64,000 bases of DNA from JALZKA01 sp963786495 (GTDB taxonomy: Bacteria; Actinomycetota; Thermoleophilia; Solirubrobacterales; 70-9). Position 1 is the first letter of the stretch. The number at the start of each line of letters is the position of its first letter. Location: NCBI GenBank assembly GCA_963786495.1, contig CAWAZL010000002.1, positions 930,001-994,000 of the forward strand, read 5' to 3'. A program made the position numbers and the translations under genes. Positions 20,435 through 32,299 of this stretch are shown piece after piece. The notes under the pieces were generated by a model. That model was given only the letters and a program-made list of their open reading frames with translations. It made no database searches and had not been told where the DNA came from.

Positions 20435-21305
20435 ATGCAGCCGCTCACCGTCGCCTTCCTCGGGCCTGCCGGAACCTTCTCGGACGACGCGCTCCGTGCG
20501 GCGGGCGCTCGCGCCGCGGCCGGAGTCGAGCCGCGGCCGGCGGTGACGATCCATGACGCGGTCATGGCCGTGGCGCTCGGAGAGTCCGACCGGGCGCTGG
20601 TCCCGTTCGAGAACTCGATCGAGGGCTCGGTGCGCCCGACGCTCGACGCGCTCGCCTTCGACGCCGAGTCGGTCTCGATCGCCGGCGAGCACGATCTCGC
20701 GATCTCGCAGTCGCTGATCGCCCGGTCCGAGATGGAGCTTGGTGACGATCGAGGTCGTGGTGAGCCATCCGCAGCCGAGCGCCCAGTGCGCGCGGTTCCT
20801 TCGCGAGGAGCTGCCCCAGGCCGAGGTCCGCGGTACGGACTCGACGGCCGAGGCCGTTCGCCAGGTCTCCGAGTCCGACGGGCGCTGGGCGGCGCTCGGC
20901 CCGGCGTCGACGGCAGAGCTCTACGGCTGCGTGGTGCTTCGCGAGGGCGTCGAAGACGAGAAGGGGAACGTCACCCGCTTCGCCTGGCTTGCGCCCGAAG
21001 GGGTGCGCGCCGAGCCCGAGCCGGACCAACCTTGGCGGACGACGCTGATCTTCTCCGAGCTCGGCGCCGACCATCCCGGGGCGCTGGTGGACGCGCTGTA
21101 CGAGATCTCGAGCCGTGAGGTGAACATGACGCGCATCGAGTCGCGTCCCCGGCGCTACGAGCTCGGCAGGTACATGTTCTTCATCGACATGGAAGGCGCC
21201 GATACCGACCCTCCGGTCGCCGAGGCGATCGGTGCGCTCCGCAACAAGGCAGAGAACGTTCGGGTCCTCGGGAGCTACCCCATCGCGGGCGGACAACTTC
21301 CCTGA
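20435..21305 (+). CDS. pheA: Prephenate dehydratase, one frameshift
   Basis: Converts prephenate to phenylpyruvate for phenylalanine synthesis. Catalytic domain with AFLGPAGTFSDDAL and PFENSIEGSV (the conserved ENS), then CARFLREELPQAEV and a C-terminal regulatory ACT domain (GALVDALYEISSREVNMTRI, ESRP motif in RIESRPRRYELGRYMFFID). One extra base in the TT at 20739-20740 explains the frame change: removing one T restores MELVTIEVVVSHPQP. About 290 residues, normal for a stand-alone bacterial PheA. Likely expressed constitutively; no leader attenuator seen. Confidence 0.9.
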
Positions 21306-21459
21306 CACAAACGTTCGCCGGTCTCCGCGATTAGAATTCGCGGCCAGATGGCAGTCCGGGTGGATCCTGGCGTAAGAATGGCGAGCGGGAAGGTCGTCCC
21401 GATCGCTGGTCGCTTGCACGGCAGGTCGCACGCATTCCCACCGCGGTCCCGGCGGACGC

Positions 21460-21954
21460 GTGCTCGTTCTGAACGCGAGCTACGAGCCCATCAACGTCTG
21501 CACGATGCGCCGCGCCGCCGTCCTGGTCTTGAAGGAGCGCGCCGAGGTGATCGAGCGCCGCGAGGGCGTTCTTCACTCCGAGCGGCTCGAGCTCGAGCGG
21601 CCCTGCGTGATCCGCCTGGTTCGCTACGTACGCGTGCCTCGCGACGTCCACCGCCGCAAGATCACGCGCCGCGCCGTGCTCGCTCGCGACGCGTACACGT
21701 GCCAGTACTGCGGGCGCGAGTCAGCCGGCCTGACCGTCGACCACGTGATCCCGCGAAGCCGCGGCGGAACCTCGCACTGGGACAACATCGTCGCCGCCTG
21801 CGCTCCGTGCAACCGCAAGAAGGGCAACCGCCTTCCGAACGAAGCCGCGATGCCGTTGCGCACCAGCCCGAAGCCCCCGGGCCCGACCGTCTTCATCCGC
21901 ATCGCCAGCCCCCGCGTCCCGCACGCGTGGGAGCAGTACCTGCTGGCGGCGTAG
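21460..21954 (+). CDS. HNH endonuclease family protein
   Basis: 164 residues. LVLNASYEPINVCTMRRAAV is the conserved N-terminus of a widespread actinobacterial HNH family; the nuclease core is CQYCGRESAGLTVDHVIPRS, GGTSHWDNIVAACAPCNRKK, with two zinc-binding CxxC pairs and the catalytic DH. Start taken at GTG 21460; in another frame the upstream bases encode VDPGVRMASGK, so a frameshifted longer N-terminus is possible. Role unknown. It ends six bases before a cluster of family A repeats. Confidence 0.8.
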   Translation: MLVLNASYEPINVCTMRRAAVLVLKERAEVIERREGVLHSERLELERPCVIRLVRYVRVPRDVHRRKITRRAVLARDAYTCQYCGRESAGLTVDHVIPRSRGGTSHWDNIVAACAPCNRKKGNRLPNEAAMPLRTSPKPPGPTVFIRIASPRVPHAWEQYLLAA

Positions 21955-21960
21955 CGCCGA

Positions 21961-22022
21961 GGTGCCAGGCACCTCACGCTCTGGCGGCCTCGAGCCCGGT
22001 GCCAGGCACGGTGCCAGGCACC
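21961..22022. repeat. Cluster of three family A palindromes
   Basis: GGTGCCAGGCACC at 21961-21973, GGTGCCAGGCAC at 21998-22009 and GGTGCCAGGCACC at 22010-22022. The last two are direct tandem copies rather than a head-to-head pair. Confidence 0.9.
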
Positions 22023-22025
22023 AAG

Positions 22026-22053
22026 AAGGGCCGCCCCTTCCGGAGCGGCCCTT
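22026..22053. terminator. GC-rich hairpin between HNH gene and gyrA
   Basis: AAGGGCCGC (22026-22034) pairs perfectly with GCGGCCCTT (22045-22053) over a 10-base loop. It lies between convergent genes and could stop transcripts from both sides, though a T-run is lacking. Confidence 0.5.
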
Positions 22054-22081
22054 CGGTACGAGTCGCATGATTCGAGCGGCC

Positions 22082-22240
22082 GGAGATTTACAGCGAGTGG
22101 GACAAGCTCCCGCCTCTCATTTGGCCACCGGCGCCTGGTTGGTATTCCACCAGGCGGCTCACACGTGCCACCTAGTGTTCCGACACCTCCAGAGTCCCGT
22201 TAAGCATTGGAATTAGGACCACCTCCTTTCTCTGGTCCTT
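22082..22240 (-). other. Candidate structured RNA or small-peptide element with near-perfect Shine-Dalgarno sequence
   Basis: On the minus strand AGAAAGGAGGTGGTCC (22231-22216) complements the 16S rRNA 3' tail at 15 of 16 positions. It is followed 14 bases after GGAGG by ATG (22207) opening an 11-codon frame (MLNGTLEVSEH, stop 22174-22172). A second GGAGG inside that frame is again 14 bases before a GTG (22171) that directly abuts the stop and opens a 27-codon frame ending TAA at 22090-22088. The hairpin CGCCTGGT/ACCAGGCG (22132-22156) lies inside. No known riboswitch or peptide recognised; downstream of gyrA on the same strand. Confidence 0.4.
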
Positions 22241-22245
22241 TTATT
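22216..22245 (+). terminator. Rho-independent terminator, plus strand
   Basis: GGACCA (22216-22221), an 11-base loop containing CCTCCTTTCT, TGGTCC (22233-22238), then TTTTATT. A classic intrinsic terminator for transcripts from the HNH side. The same bases read in reverse form the strong ribosome-binding sequence of the element above. Confidence 0.6.
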
Positions 22246-24866
22246 CAACCAAACGGGAGGCGGGCTTGTTCCGGCGGAGTGGTCTACTCGTCCTCAGCGT
22301 CCGCGGAGTCGGCCGGTTCGCCGGCGGCTTCGGCTTCTTCGAGCTCTTCCTGGATGCTCGAGGCTCGCCGTCGTCTCCGTCGCCGTTGACGGGCGTCGAC
22401 GACTCGACCACGAGGGCGACGGCAGAGACGCAGTCGTCCTCCTTCATGTTCATGACCCGGACGCCCTGCGTCGCGCGGCCCATGAGCGAGATGCCGCCGG
22501 CGTTGGTGCGCTGGACCATGCCGTTCTGGGAGATGAAGAGGAGGTCCTGGTGCTCGCGGACGATCAGCGCGCCGGCCAGGGCGCCCTTCTTCTCGGTCAT
22601 CCGGATCGTGAGCACGCCCTGGGTGCCGCGGCCCTTGACCGGGTACTCCGGGACCTCCGTGCGCTTGCCGTAGCCGTTCTCGGTGACGACGAAGAGCTGG
22701 GCGTCGTCGCGCGCGACGTCCATCGCCAGGACGCGGTTCTGCGAGCCGTCGGGAAGCTTCTTGGAGACGTTCATGCCGCGCACGCCGCCGGTGCCGCGGC
22801 CCATCGGGCGGACCTGGTCCTCGGAGAAGCGCGAGGCGTTCCCGGACTTCGAGACCATGAGGATGTCGTCCTCGCCCGAGGTGAGGCGGACCTGGACGAG
22901 CTCGTCGTCGTCCTTGACCTTGATGGCGATGATGCCGTCCGCCTTGATCTTCGTGTTGTACTCGAGGAACTCGGTCTTCTTGATCTGACCGCCGGCGGTC
23001 GCGAAGACGAGGTACTTGTCTTCCTTGAAGTCGCGCGTGGGGATGACGGCCATGACGCGCTCCCCGTCGCGGAGCGGCAGCACGTTCACAAGTGCCTGTC
23101 CCTTATGGGTGCGCGACCCCTCCGGAAGCTCGTACACCTTCAGGCGGTAGACCTTGCCGCGGTTGGTGAAGAAGAGGAGGAAGTCGTGGGTCGAGCAGAT
23201 GTGGAGGTGCTCGATGTAGTCCTCATCCTTCAGGTTCATGCCCATCACGCCGACGCCGCCGCGCCGCTGCTGGCGGTAGGTGGCGAGCGGCAGGCGCTTC
23301 GCGTAGCCGGAGTTGGTGAGGGAGACGACCATCTGCTGGTCGGCGATTACGTCCTCGACGTTGAGGTCGCCATCGAAGTGGGTGATCTCGGTGCGCCGCT
23401 CGTCGGCGTACTTCTCCTCGACTTCTGAGAGCTCGTCGACGATCAAGCCGTCGATGCGGGCTGGGTCGCCGAGGATCGCGCGGAGCTCGGCGATCTTGTC
23501 CATGAGCTCTGAGTGCTCCTCGCGGATCTTGTCGGACTCGAGCGCGGTGAGGCGCTGGAGGCGCATATCCAGAATCGCCTGGGCCTGGATCTCCGACAGC
23601 TCGAAGTTGTCGATGAGGCCGGATTTCGCCTCGACCGGGTCAGCCGAGCCGCGGATGAGTGCGATCACCGCGTCAAGGTTGTCGAGCGCGATGAGGAGGC
23701 CTTCGAGGACGTGGGCGCGGGCCTCGGCCTGACGCAGCTCGTACTGGGTCCGGCGAACGATGACGTCGCGCTGGTGGTCGACGTAGTGGTGGATCATCTC
23801 CTTGAGGCCGAGCGTGCGCGGCACGCCGTTGACCAGGGAGACCATGTTCATGCCGAACGAGTTCTGCATCGGCGTGTGCTTGTAGAGCTGGTTCAGCACC
23901 ACAGCCGCGGGGTCGCCGCCGCGCTTGAGCTCGATGACGAGGCGCATGCCGGAGCGGTCCGACTCGTCGCGAAGGTCCGAGATGCCCGTGATCTTCTTCT
24001 CGCGAACGAGGTCGGCGATCTTCATGATCAGGCCGCCCTCGCCGCCCTTCTTGACCATGTAGGGGAGCTCGGAGACGACGATCGCGTCCTTGCCGCCCCG
24101 GATGGGCTCGACATGGGCGCGAGCCCTGGTCCGGACGCTGCCTCGTCCAGACGCGTAGGCGTCGCGGATGCCGGAGCCGCTCATCATGCCGCCACCTGGG
24201 AAATCCGGGCCTTTGACGTACTCCATCAGGCCCTGCAGGTCGATCGACGGATTCGCGATATACGCCTTGGTCGCCTGGATGACCTCGCCGAGGTTGTGGG
24301 GCGGGATGTTCGTCGCCATGCCGACGGCGATGCCGGTCGAGCCGTTGACGAGCAGGTTCGGGAATCGCGATGGGAGGACCAGCGGCTCTGAGGTGGTCTC
24401 GTCGTAGTTGGGGCCGAAGTCGACGGTGTCCGCGTCGATGTCGCGGAGCATCTCGGTCGCGAGCCGCTCGAGGCGCGCCTCGGTGTACCGCATGGCGGCG
24501 GCCGGATCGTCGTCGATCGAGCCGAAGTTGCCCTGGCCGTCGACGAGGGGTGAGCGGAGCGCGAAGTCCTGGGCGAGGCGGACGAGGGTGTCGTAGATCG
24601 CCGAGTCGCCGTGGGGGTGGTACTTGCCCATGACCTCGCCGACGATGAAGGCGCACTTGCGGTAGCCGCGGTTCGGCTGGAGGCCGAGGTCGTGCATCGC
24701 GTAGAGCACGCGGCGGTGGACGGGTTTCAGGCCGTCGCGAACATCGGGCAGCGCCCGGCCCACGATCACGCTCATCGCGTAATCGAGGTATGAGCTGCGC
24801 ATCTCCGTCGTCAGTTCGCGGTCCTCGATGCGCCCTGTAAGCGCTTCGAGCCCACCTCCACCGGCA

Positions 24867-24874
<8 letters not shown>
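22241..24874 (-). CDS. gyrA: DNA gyrase subunit A
   Basis: Breakage-reunion subunit that introduces negative supercoils with GyrB. MRSSYLDYAMSVIVGRALPD, quinolone-pocket GKYHPHGDSAIYDTLVRLAQ with the usual Ser and Asp, catalytic Tyr in AMRYTEARL, and the C-terminal beta-pinwheel with GyrA-box-like QRRGGVGVMGM. 877 codons as drawn. The last 45 codons are suspicious (TPRTLRTSRPLRRNKP, basic): one frame change near 22370 would instead give an acidic tail EEAEAAGEPADSADAEDE with stop at 22286-22284, more typical for gyrase. ATG 24874 overlaps gyrB by eight bases. Confidence 0.95.
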
Positions 24875-27311
<2,437 letters not shown>

Positions 27312-27494
27312 TTGGACCTTTCGCGGGTTTGCCTCGCAGGGATCCCGGCCGCCGCGAGAGCGACTCTAGAGGCGCCCTCGGACGGGCCCTAGGCCCACCG
27401 ATCGAGTTCACATAAGGATACCAGCCTCGAGGGTCGTAATTGGCATTACAGAGCCAGAAAAGCCCTGCAAATAAGCATAACTCTGAAACTTAGG

Positions 27495-27836
27495 TCAGCC
27501 GAAATCGCCACGGGCTGCGTCGGCGGTGAATCTGAGGCCTTCCAGGCCGTCTGAGATCGGTCCGGATCCGAGCGTTTCGCGAAGCTTTTCGAGCAGTACC
27601 GGACCCATCAGATCGAGCTCCTGAGCCCAGGTCGCAGAGCGGCAGGCGACCGTCACGACGCCGTTTCGCTCGGACACCGGATCGCCCTGCGCGGCGACGA
27701 GCGATCCCGCGGCGGCGGGCCATGACTCCTGCACCGCCGCGAGGAGCGTTTGCGGCGCGACCTCGGTCCGGACCGCCGCCAGCGCCGCGGCGAGCGAGCG
27801 CGGCGGCCCCTCGTCTCCCCTGCCTCGCCGGCTCAT
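27495..27836 (-). CDS. dciA: DUF721/DciA-family replicative helicase loader
   Basis: 113 residues with the DUF721 core: LAAALAAVRTEVAPQTLLAA, VQESWPAAAGSLVAAQGDP, VVTVACRSATWAQELDLMGP, LLEKLRETL. DciA proteins bind DnaB helicase and replace DnaC/DnaI as the ancestral loader. Start overlaps the recF stop by four bases (ATGA), the standard actinobacterial recF-dciA arrangement. Confidence 0.85.
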   Translation of the reverse strand: MSRRGRGDEGPPRSLAAALAAVRTEVAPQTLLAAVQESWPAAAGSLVAAQGDPVSERNGVVTVACRSATWAQELDLMGPVLLEKLRETLGSGPISDGLEGLRFTADAARGDFG

Positions 27837-28936
27837 GCCGCCTCGGTCGCGTCGTCGACCCCGCGGATCGCAGCGCCCCCGCGAACTGCGAGCTCGAGCC
27901 GCTCACACGACGCGGGCAGGTGCGAGCTCTCCGTCGCGGTGACGAGCGTCTGACCTCCGCCGGCTTCGAGCCGGTCGCACAGGAGTTCGCGGCGCTCGGG
28001 GTCGAGCTCGGACGTCACGTCGTCGAGGAGCATCAGCGGTGGCTCGGAGCGTTCGGCAAGAAGGGCGTCGCGCTCGGCGAAGAGGAGCGCGAGGAGAGAC
28101 GAGCGCTGCTGGCCCTGCGACGCGTACTTGCGAACCGCCTTGCCGCCGAGCGCGATTGCGACCTCGTCAAGGTGCGGCCCGTGCCCCGAGAAGCCTCGCG
28201 ACAGATCTGAGGACCGCCGCTCCACCAGCTCGGCCCGAAGCTCCTCGGCGCTCGCTGCCGCAGATCGCGGCGCGTAGCTGAGCTCGGGCTCGTCAAGGCC
28301 GAGCTCGCCGGCGGCGGCGGCGAAGAGCGGTGCCAGGACCTCGAGCGCTCCGGCGCGGGCGTCCATCAACTCCATCCCTGCTTCGGACAGCTCGCCGTCC
28401 CACGCATCGAGCGAATCGGCGCTCGCCGCACCGGCGCGGATCCGGCTGACGAGCGCGTTCCGCTGCGCGAGCGCGCGTGAGTAGCGCCGGCGAGACTCCG
28501 CGCGGGCCGGCCGAAGGGCCGCGACGAAGCCGTCCAGGTGGGAACGGCGCGCAGCCGGCGGGCCTTTGACGAGCGCCAACCGGTCCGGCATGAAGACCGC
28601 GACTGGAGGGCGCACCGAGGCTGCATCCGGCATCACAGAGCCATTTACGAGGTGGCGACGACCACTCTCGCGATCGACGGCGCACAGGAACTCGCGCTGC
28701 TCGCCCTGGTCTTCGATCACCACCTCGGCGCGCGACAGCGGCTCGCCGAAGGCAATCGTTTCGCGGTCGGCGCGGGTCCGGCACGACCGGCCGGCGAGTC
28801 CCATGTAGAGGGCCTCGAGGATGTTCGTCTTCCCCGAGCCGTTGGCGCCGTGGAGGAGCGTCACTCCCTCCCCCAGCTCGATCTCGCCCGGCGCGAGGTT
28901 GCGAAAGCCGAGGGTTTTGAGCGAGACGACCCTCAC
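27833..28936 (-). CDS. recF: DNA replication/repair protein RecF
   Basis: 367 residues, SMC-like ATPase that loads RecA at gaps. Walker A GANGSGKTNILEALYMGL, signature-like ASQGQQRSSLLALLF, Walker B PLMLLDDVTSELDPERRELL. Intact. Lies 12 bases downstream of dnaN and is translationally overlapped by dciA; the gene gnd, found between dnaN and recF in some actinobacteria, is absent. Confidence 0.93.
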   Translation of the reverse strand: MRVVSLKTLGFRNLAPGEIELGEGVTLLHGANGSGKTNILEALYMGLAGRSCRTRADRETIAFGEPLSRAEVVIEDQGEQREFLCAVDRESGRRHLVNGSVMPDAASVRPPVAVFMPDRLALVKGPPAARRSHLDGFVAALRPARAESRRRYSRALAQRNALVSRIRAGAASADSLDAWDGELSEAGMELMDARAGALEVLAPLFAAAAGELGLDEPELSYAPRSAAASAEELRAELVERRSSDLSRGFSGHGPHLDEVAIALGGKAVRKYASQGQQRSSLLALLFAERDALLAERSEPPLMLLDDVTSELDPERRELLCDRLEAGGGQTLVTATESSHLPASCERLELAVRGGAAIRGVDDATEAA

Positions 28937-28948
28937 CGGGCCATCGCT

Positions 28949-30058
28949 CTAGACGTTGAGCCTGATCGGCATCACGAGGTATGAGAAGTCCTCGTTGCCA
29001 ACCGGGCGCAGCAGCCCCGGGCGAAGCGGCGAGGAGATCTGGACGGCGATCTCGTCGCCCTCGACCGTCTCGATTCCCTCGATCAGGAACTGCGGGTTGA
29101 AGGCGATCTCGAGCGGCTCCCCCGAGTACGGGGCGGGCATGCCCTCCGTCGCGTCGCCGATGTCCGGCGTCTCGGCGGCGACCGTCAGCTCGCCTTCCGC
29201 GAAGGCGAACCGGAGCGGAGCATTCCGCTGAGCGAGCTGGGAAACGCGGCGCGAGACCTCCAGGAGCTCCTCGCGTGGCAGGCGCACCTCGTGTTCGAAC
29301 GTCTCGGGGATGAGCTGGCGCCAGCTGGGGAACTGCCCCTCGATGAGGCGCGACGAAAGCGCGACGTTCTCGAGCTCGAAGACGACCTGGTTCCGCGAAA
29401 GCGAGATGTCCACCGACTCGGCGGAGCCATTCGAGATCAACCGCGACAGCTCGCGCAGCGCACGGGCCGGCACGTTGGCATCGATCGGCTCAGCCAGCGA
29501 GGTCTCGAGCTTCGTGTGCTTGACCGCGAGGCGGTACGAGTCGGTCGCGACCATCGTCAGCGAGTCGCCCTCGGCCTGGACCAGGACGCCGGTCAGGATC
29601 GGGCGCACCTCATCCCGCGAAGCCGCGCGGGCAACGCGCTCGATCGTCGCGTCCAGCGGCCCGGACGGAAGCGTCGCCTTGCTGCCCTCCACATCGGGCA
29701 GCCGCGGGAAGTCCTCGGCGGGCAGGGTGCGGAAGTGAAAGCGCGCGTCGCCGGCGGTCAGCTCGACGTCGCGCTGCTCCGCGCGCAGTTCGAGCGTCAC
29801 GTCGCCGGACGGCAGGCTCCGCGCCACGTCGGCCAGGAGCCGGCCCGGCAGGAGCACCGTTCCCTCGCGCTCGACCTGAGCGTCGGAAAGCGTGAGCGAG
29901 ATGCCCATCTCCATGTCGGTCGCGCGAAGGAGGAGTCCCTCCGACGTCGCGTTGAACAGGATGCCGCCGAGCGACGGCAACGTCGAGCGAGATGAGACAG
30001 CACGGCCGGCGTGCCCGAGGGCGGTAACGAAGGATTCGCGTGGGGCGGTGAGCTTCAT
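28949..30058 (-). CDS. dnaN: DNA polymerase III beta subunit (sliding clamp)
   Basis: 369 residues in three clamp domains, starting MKLTAPRESFVTALGHAGRAV and including SLPSLGGILFNAT-like segments, LPAEDFPRLPDVEGS, VATDSYRLAVKHTKLE and the C-terminal PLRPGLLRPVGNEDFSYLVMP, which forms the peptide-binding pocket and ends in IRLNV. Intact. Follows dnaA with a 128-base gap that may hold the origin. Confidence 0.95.
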   Translation of the reverse strand: MKLTAPRESFVTALGHAGRAVSSRSTLPSLGGILFNATSEGLLLRATDMEMGISLTLSDAQVEREGTVLLPGRLLADVARSLPSGDVTLELRAEQRDVELTAGDARFHFRTLPAEDFPRLPDVEGSKATLPSGPLDATIERVARAASRDEVRPILTGVLVQAEGDSLTMVATDSYRLAVKHTKLETSLAEPIDANVPARALRELSRLISNGSAESVDISLSRNQVVFELENVALSSRLIEGQFPSWRQLIPETFEHEVRLPREELLEVSRRVSQLAQRNAPLRFAFAEGELTVAAETPDIGDATEGMPAPYSGEPLEIAFNPQFLIEGIETVEGDEIAVQISSPLRPGLLRPVGNEDFSYLVMPIRLNV

Positions 30059-30186
30059 TGGTTCTTTCGTCCGGGGATCAAAACGGTTTCCAATTCATTC
30101 TTTCTAGAGGATCAGATGTATCAGGAGTGTGGGAAACGGTGGAGAAAGCGTGCTTTCTCAGTGTCGGTGCGGGAAAGACATGTTGA
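30059..30186. other. dnaA-dnaN intergenic region, candidate oriC
   Basis: Actinobacterial origins commonly lie here. DnaA-box-like 9-mers on one strand: TGTGGGAAA (30128, 8 of 9 to TGTGGAWAA), GGTGGAGAA (30138, 7 of 9) and TGCGGGAAA (30168, 7 of 9), spaced 10 and 30 bases. A perfect inverted repeat GAGAAAGC-GT-GCTTTCTC spans 30142-30159. The boxes are weak and the region is short for a complete origin, so this is tentative. Confidence 0.4.
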
Positions 30187-31602
30187 TTAGTCCTGTGGAC
30201 GGGACCCGGGAGTGTTGGGATCCGGCTCGTCGGCTTCGGGAGCGGGAAGGGTTTCCCCCAGGAGCGCACGGACCCTGTGGATATCCCCGGCGGTGGTGGA
30301 GCCGGGCTCGTTCCGGTCGCCGACCGTACGGATAGCGGAGATGACGGTCGAGTGGTCGCGGTCGAACTCGCGGGCGATCTGCGCGAGCGAGAGAGGCGTG
30401 AGCTCGCGCGACAGGAACATCGCGAGGTGGCGGGCCCGCGCGACGGCCGGCGTCCGCTTGGCCGAGAGGAGGTCGGCTTTCGGGACCGCCAGCACTGACG
30501 AGACCGCGTCCTGGATCGCCGCGACGCTTGGCGCGACGACCGAACCGGGCGCGACCGGCTTGTCGGAAGGCTTCGGGCCAAGAGCGCGGCCGACAGCGTC
30601 GCCGCTGAACGGCTCGCCGTAGATGGAAGAGACGGCGAGGACCCGGGTGAGGGCGCCCTCGAGCCGGCGCACGTTGCCCGGTGCACGGTCGGCGATCTGG
30701 CGAAGCACCTCGGGCTCGGGCAAGCCGTCGACCGCGTCGGAGGCAAAGCGCCAGAGGAGTGCGACGCGCGTGCGGAGGTCCGGCGGGTCGAGCTCGACGG
30801 TGAGGCCCCACTCGAAGCGGTCGCGAAGGCGCTCCTCCAATCGGACCAGCGAACCCGGCGGGCGGTCGCTCGACATCACGATCTGCTTGCCGGCGGCGAA
30901 GAGGGCGTTGAAGGTGTGAACGAACTCCTCCTCGGTGCGCTCCTTGCCCTCGAGGAACTGGACGTCGTCGATGAGGAGCGCGTCGAGCCCGCGGTAGCGC
31001 TGCTTGAAACGCTCGGGCCCGTGGGTCCTCAGCGCGGTGACGAACTCCGAGGTGAAGCGCTCGGCGGTGGTGTAGTGGACGGTCAGCTCGGGATGGTGGC
31101 CGCGCAGGTAGCTGGCGATCGCGCCCATGAGGTGTGTCTTGCCCAGGCCGGGCGGCCCATGTAGGTAGAGCGGGTTGTAGGCCTCGCCGGGCGCCTCGGC
31201 CACCGCGAGGGCGGCGGCATGGGCGAAGCGGTTGCCAGGGCCGATGACGAAGCGGTCGAACTCGTGCGAGGGGTTGACAGGCACCGGTTCGGCCACCCGC
31301 GCGGTGCCGGCGCCGGGGCTGACCTTCGACGGCGGATCGACGAGTTGGATGCGCTCGAAGCCGGAGCCGACGCGCCGCAGCGCCTCTTCGAGCGGGCCCA
31401 GGTAGCGCCGCTCGACCCAGGTCCGAACGCGGGTGGGCCCGGTCAGGTAAAGCGTTTCGGCCTGGGCACCTGCCGAGCGGAGCGGGTCGATCCACAGATC
31501 GAAGGTGGCCGCGGGCAGCGAGCGCTCGAGCTCCGAGCGGACAGCCGCCCAGGCCGATTGCGGGTCGCCATTTCCCCTTTTTTCAGGCACGCAGCCGACC
31601 AT
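30187..31602 (-). CDS. dnaA: Chromosomal replication initiator DnaA
   Basis: 471 residues. Domain I SAWAAVRSELERSLPAATFD, AAA+ domain III with Walker A GPPGLGKTH, Walker B LLIDDVQFL and sensor APGNVRRLEGALTRV, and DNA-binding domain IV with the box-reading signature FDRDHSTVISAIRTV. Intact and of normal length. ATG 31602 is drawn but has no good ribosome-binding site; GTG 31590 is an alternative, so the first residues are uncertain. Divergent from rpmH. Confidence 0.95.
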   Translation of the reverse strand: MVGCVPEKRGNGDPQSAWAAVRSELERSLPAATFDLWIDPLRSAGAQAETLYLTGPTRVRTWVERRYLGPLEEALRRVGSGFERIQLVDPPSKVSPGAGTARVAEPVPVNPSHEFDRFVIGPGNRFAHAAALAVAEAPGEAYNPLYLHGPPGLGKTHLMGAIASYLRGHHPELTVHYTTAERFTSEFVTALRTHGPERFKQRYRGLDALLIDDVQFLEGKERTEEEFVHTFNALFAAGKQIVMSSDRPPGSLVRLEERLRDRFEWGLTVELDPPDLRTRVALLWRFASDAVDGLPEPEVLRQIADRAPGNVRRLEGALTRVLAVSSIYGEPFSGDAVGRALGPKPSDKPVAPGSVVAPSVAAIQDAVSSVLAVPKADLLSAKRTPAVARARHLAMFLSRELTPLSLAQIAREFDRDHSTVISAIRTVGDRNEPGSTTAGDIHRVRALLGETLPAPEADEPDPNTPGSRPQD

Positions 31603-31763
31603 AACGACGGCTCCGCCGCCCCTCGCGCGCCACCCCGCAAATCGCGGAGAAAAGACTTCGCCCGCCGTTGCACATGCAGCGCCGCGACGCTGAGGCCGCT
31701 CTCTATACTGGCCGTCGCCCGCCCGAGCACCTTCGCTCCGGCCCCGCTGGGCCCCTCTTACTT
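31603..31763. promoter_or_regulatory. dnaA/rpmH divergent promoter region
   Basis: 161 bases between divergent starts. TATACT at 31704-31709 is a good -10 candidate for rpmH; no convincing -35 at 16-18 bases. No close match to TTATCCACA was seen, so an origin here is less likely than in the dnaA-dnaN gap. Confidence 0.35.
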
Positions 31764-31898
31764 ATGAAGCGCACCTGGCAGCCAAAGAAGCGCAAGCGAG
31801 CGAAGACCCACGGTTTTCGCGGTCGTATGCGTACGCGCTCAGGCCGCGACGTGCTCCGGCGCCGGCGGGCAAAGGGCCGCAAGCGCCTTACCCCCTAA
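31764..31898 (+). CDS. rpmH: 50S ribosomal protein L34
   Basis: 44 residues, MKRTWQPKKRKRAKTHGFRG at the N-terminus and a basic C-terminus ending KRLTP, the usual L34 sequence and size. Its stop TAA shares one base with the rnpA ATG (TAATG). Confidence 0.95.
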   Translation: MKRTWQPKKRKRAKTHGFRGRMRTRSGRDVLRRRRAKGRKRLTP

Positions 31899-32299
31899 TG
31901 CCCTCCGGGGATCGGAAGCGAGGCCGCCTCTCGCGGAGCGGCGACTTCGACCGCGTCTATCGCGAAGGCCGCTCGCATTCGAACCGCTACTTCGTTCTCT
32001 ACGCCTTCCCGCGCGACGGCGCTGATGCCGAGCCCGAGGGCTCCGAGGAGCAGGACGCCCTGCGCCTGGGCCTCTCCGTCAGCCGCAAGGTGGGCGGAGC
32101 GGTCGAGCGAAACGCGGTCAAGCGCGCCATTCGCGAGGCTTTTTGGGCGCTTTCCGAAGGTCTTCCGCAGCAGTTTGACTTCGTGATCGTCGCCCGCTCG
32201 GACGCTGCCGGCCTGGTCGAGCGCGACGGCACCACAGGCGTGGAAACGGCGCTCCAGGACCTCTTCTCCGAGGCTGGGCTCGAGCGGAGTAACACGTGA
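31898..32299 (+). CDS. rnpA: Ribonuclease P protein component
   Basis: 133 residues; basic protein that binds the RNase P RNA for tRNA 5' maturation. LSRSGDFDRVYREGRSHSNR, LGLSVSRKVGGAVERNAVKR (RNR motif) and FDFVIVARSDAAG. Contains an acidic insertion (DGADAEPEGSEEQDA) between strands. Coupled to rpmH and yidD by overlaps. Confidence 0.93.
   Translation: MPSGDRKRGRLSRSGDFDRVYREGRSHSNRYFVLYAFPRDGADAEPEGSEEQDALRLGLSVSRKVGGAVERNAVKRAIREAFWALSEGLPQQFDFVIVARSDAAGLVERDGTTGVETALQDLFSEAGLERSNT

Noticed and set aside
22216..22245. Plain terminator as the only explanation
   Set aside because: A terminator is present, but the 15 of 16 match to the rRNA tail and the coupled short frames go beyond it, so the wider element is listed as a finding.
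23513..24391. Long antisense frame over gyrA
   Set aside because: Same third-position GC effect; no family features.
27312..27494. Possible promoter upstream of gyrB
   Set aside because: TATCCT-like box is present but no -35 at a sensible distance; left unannotated.
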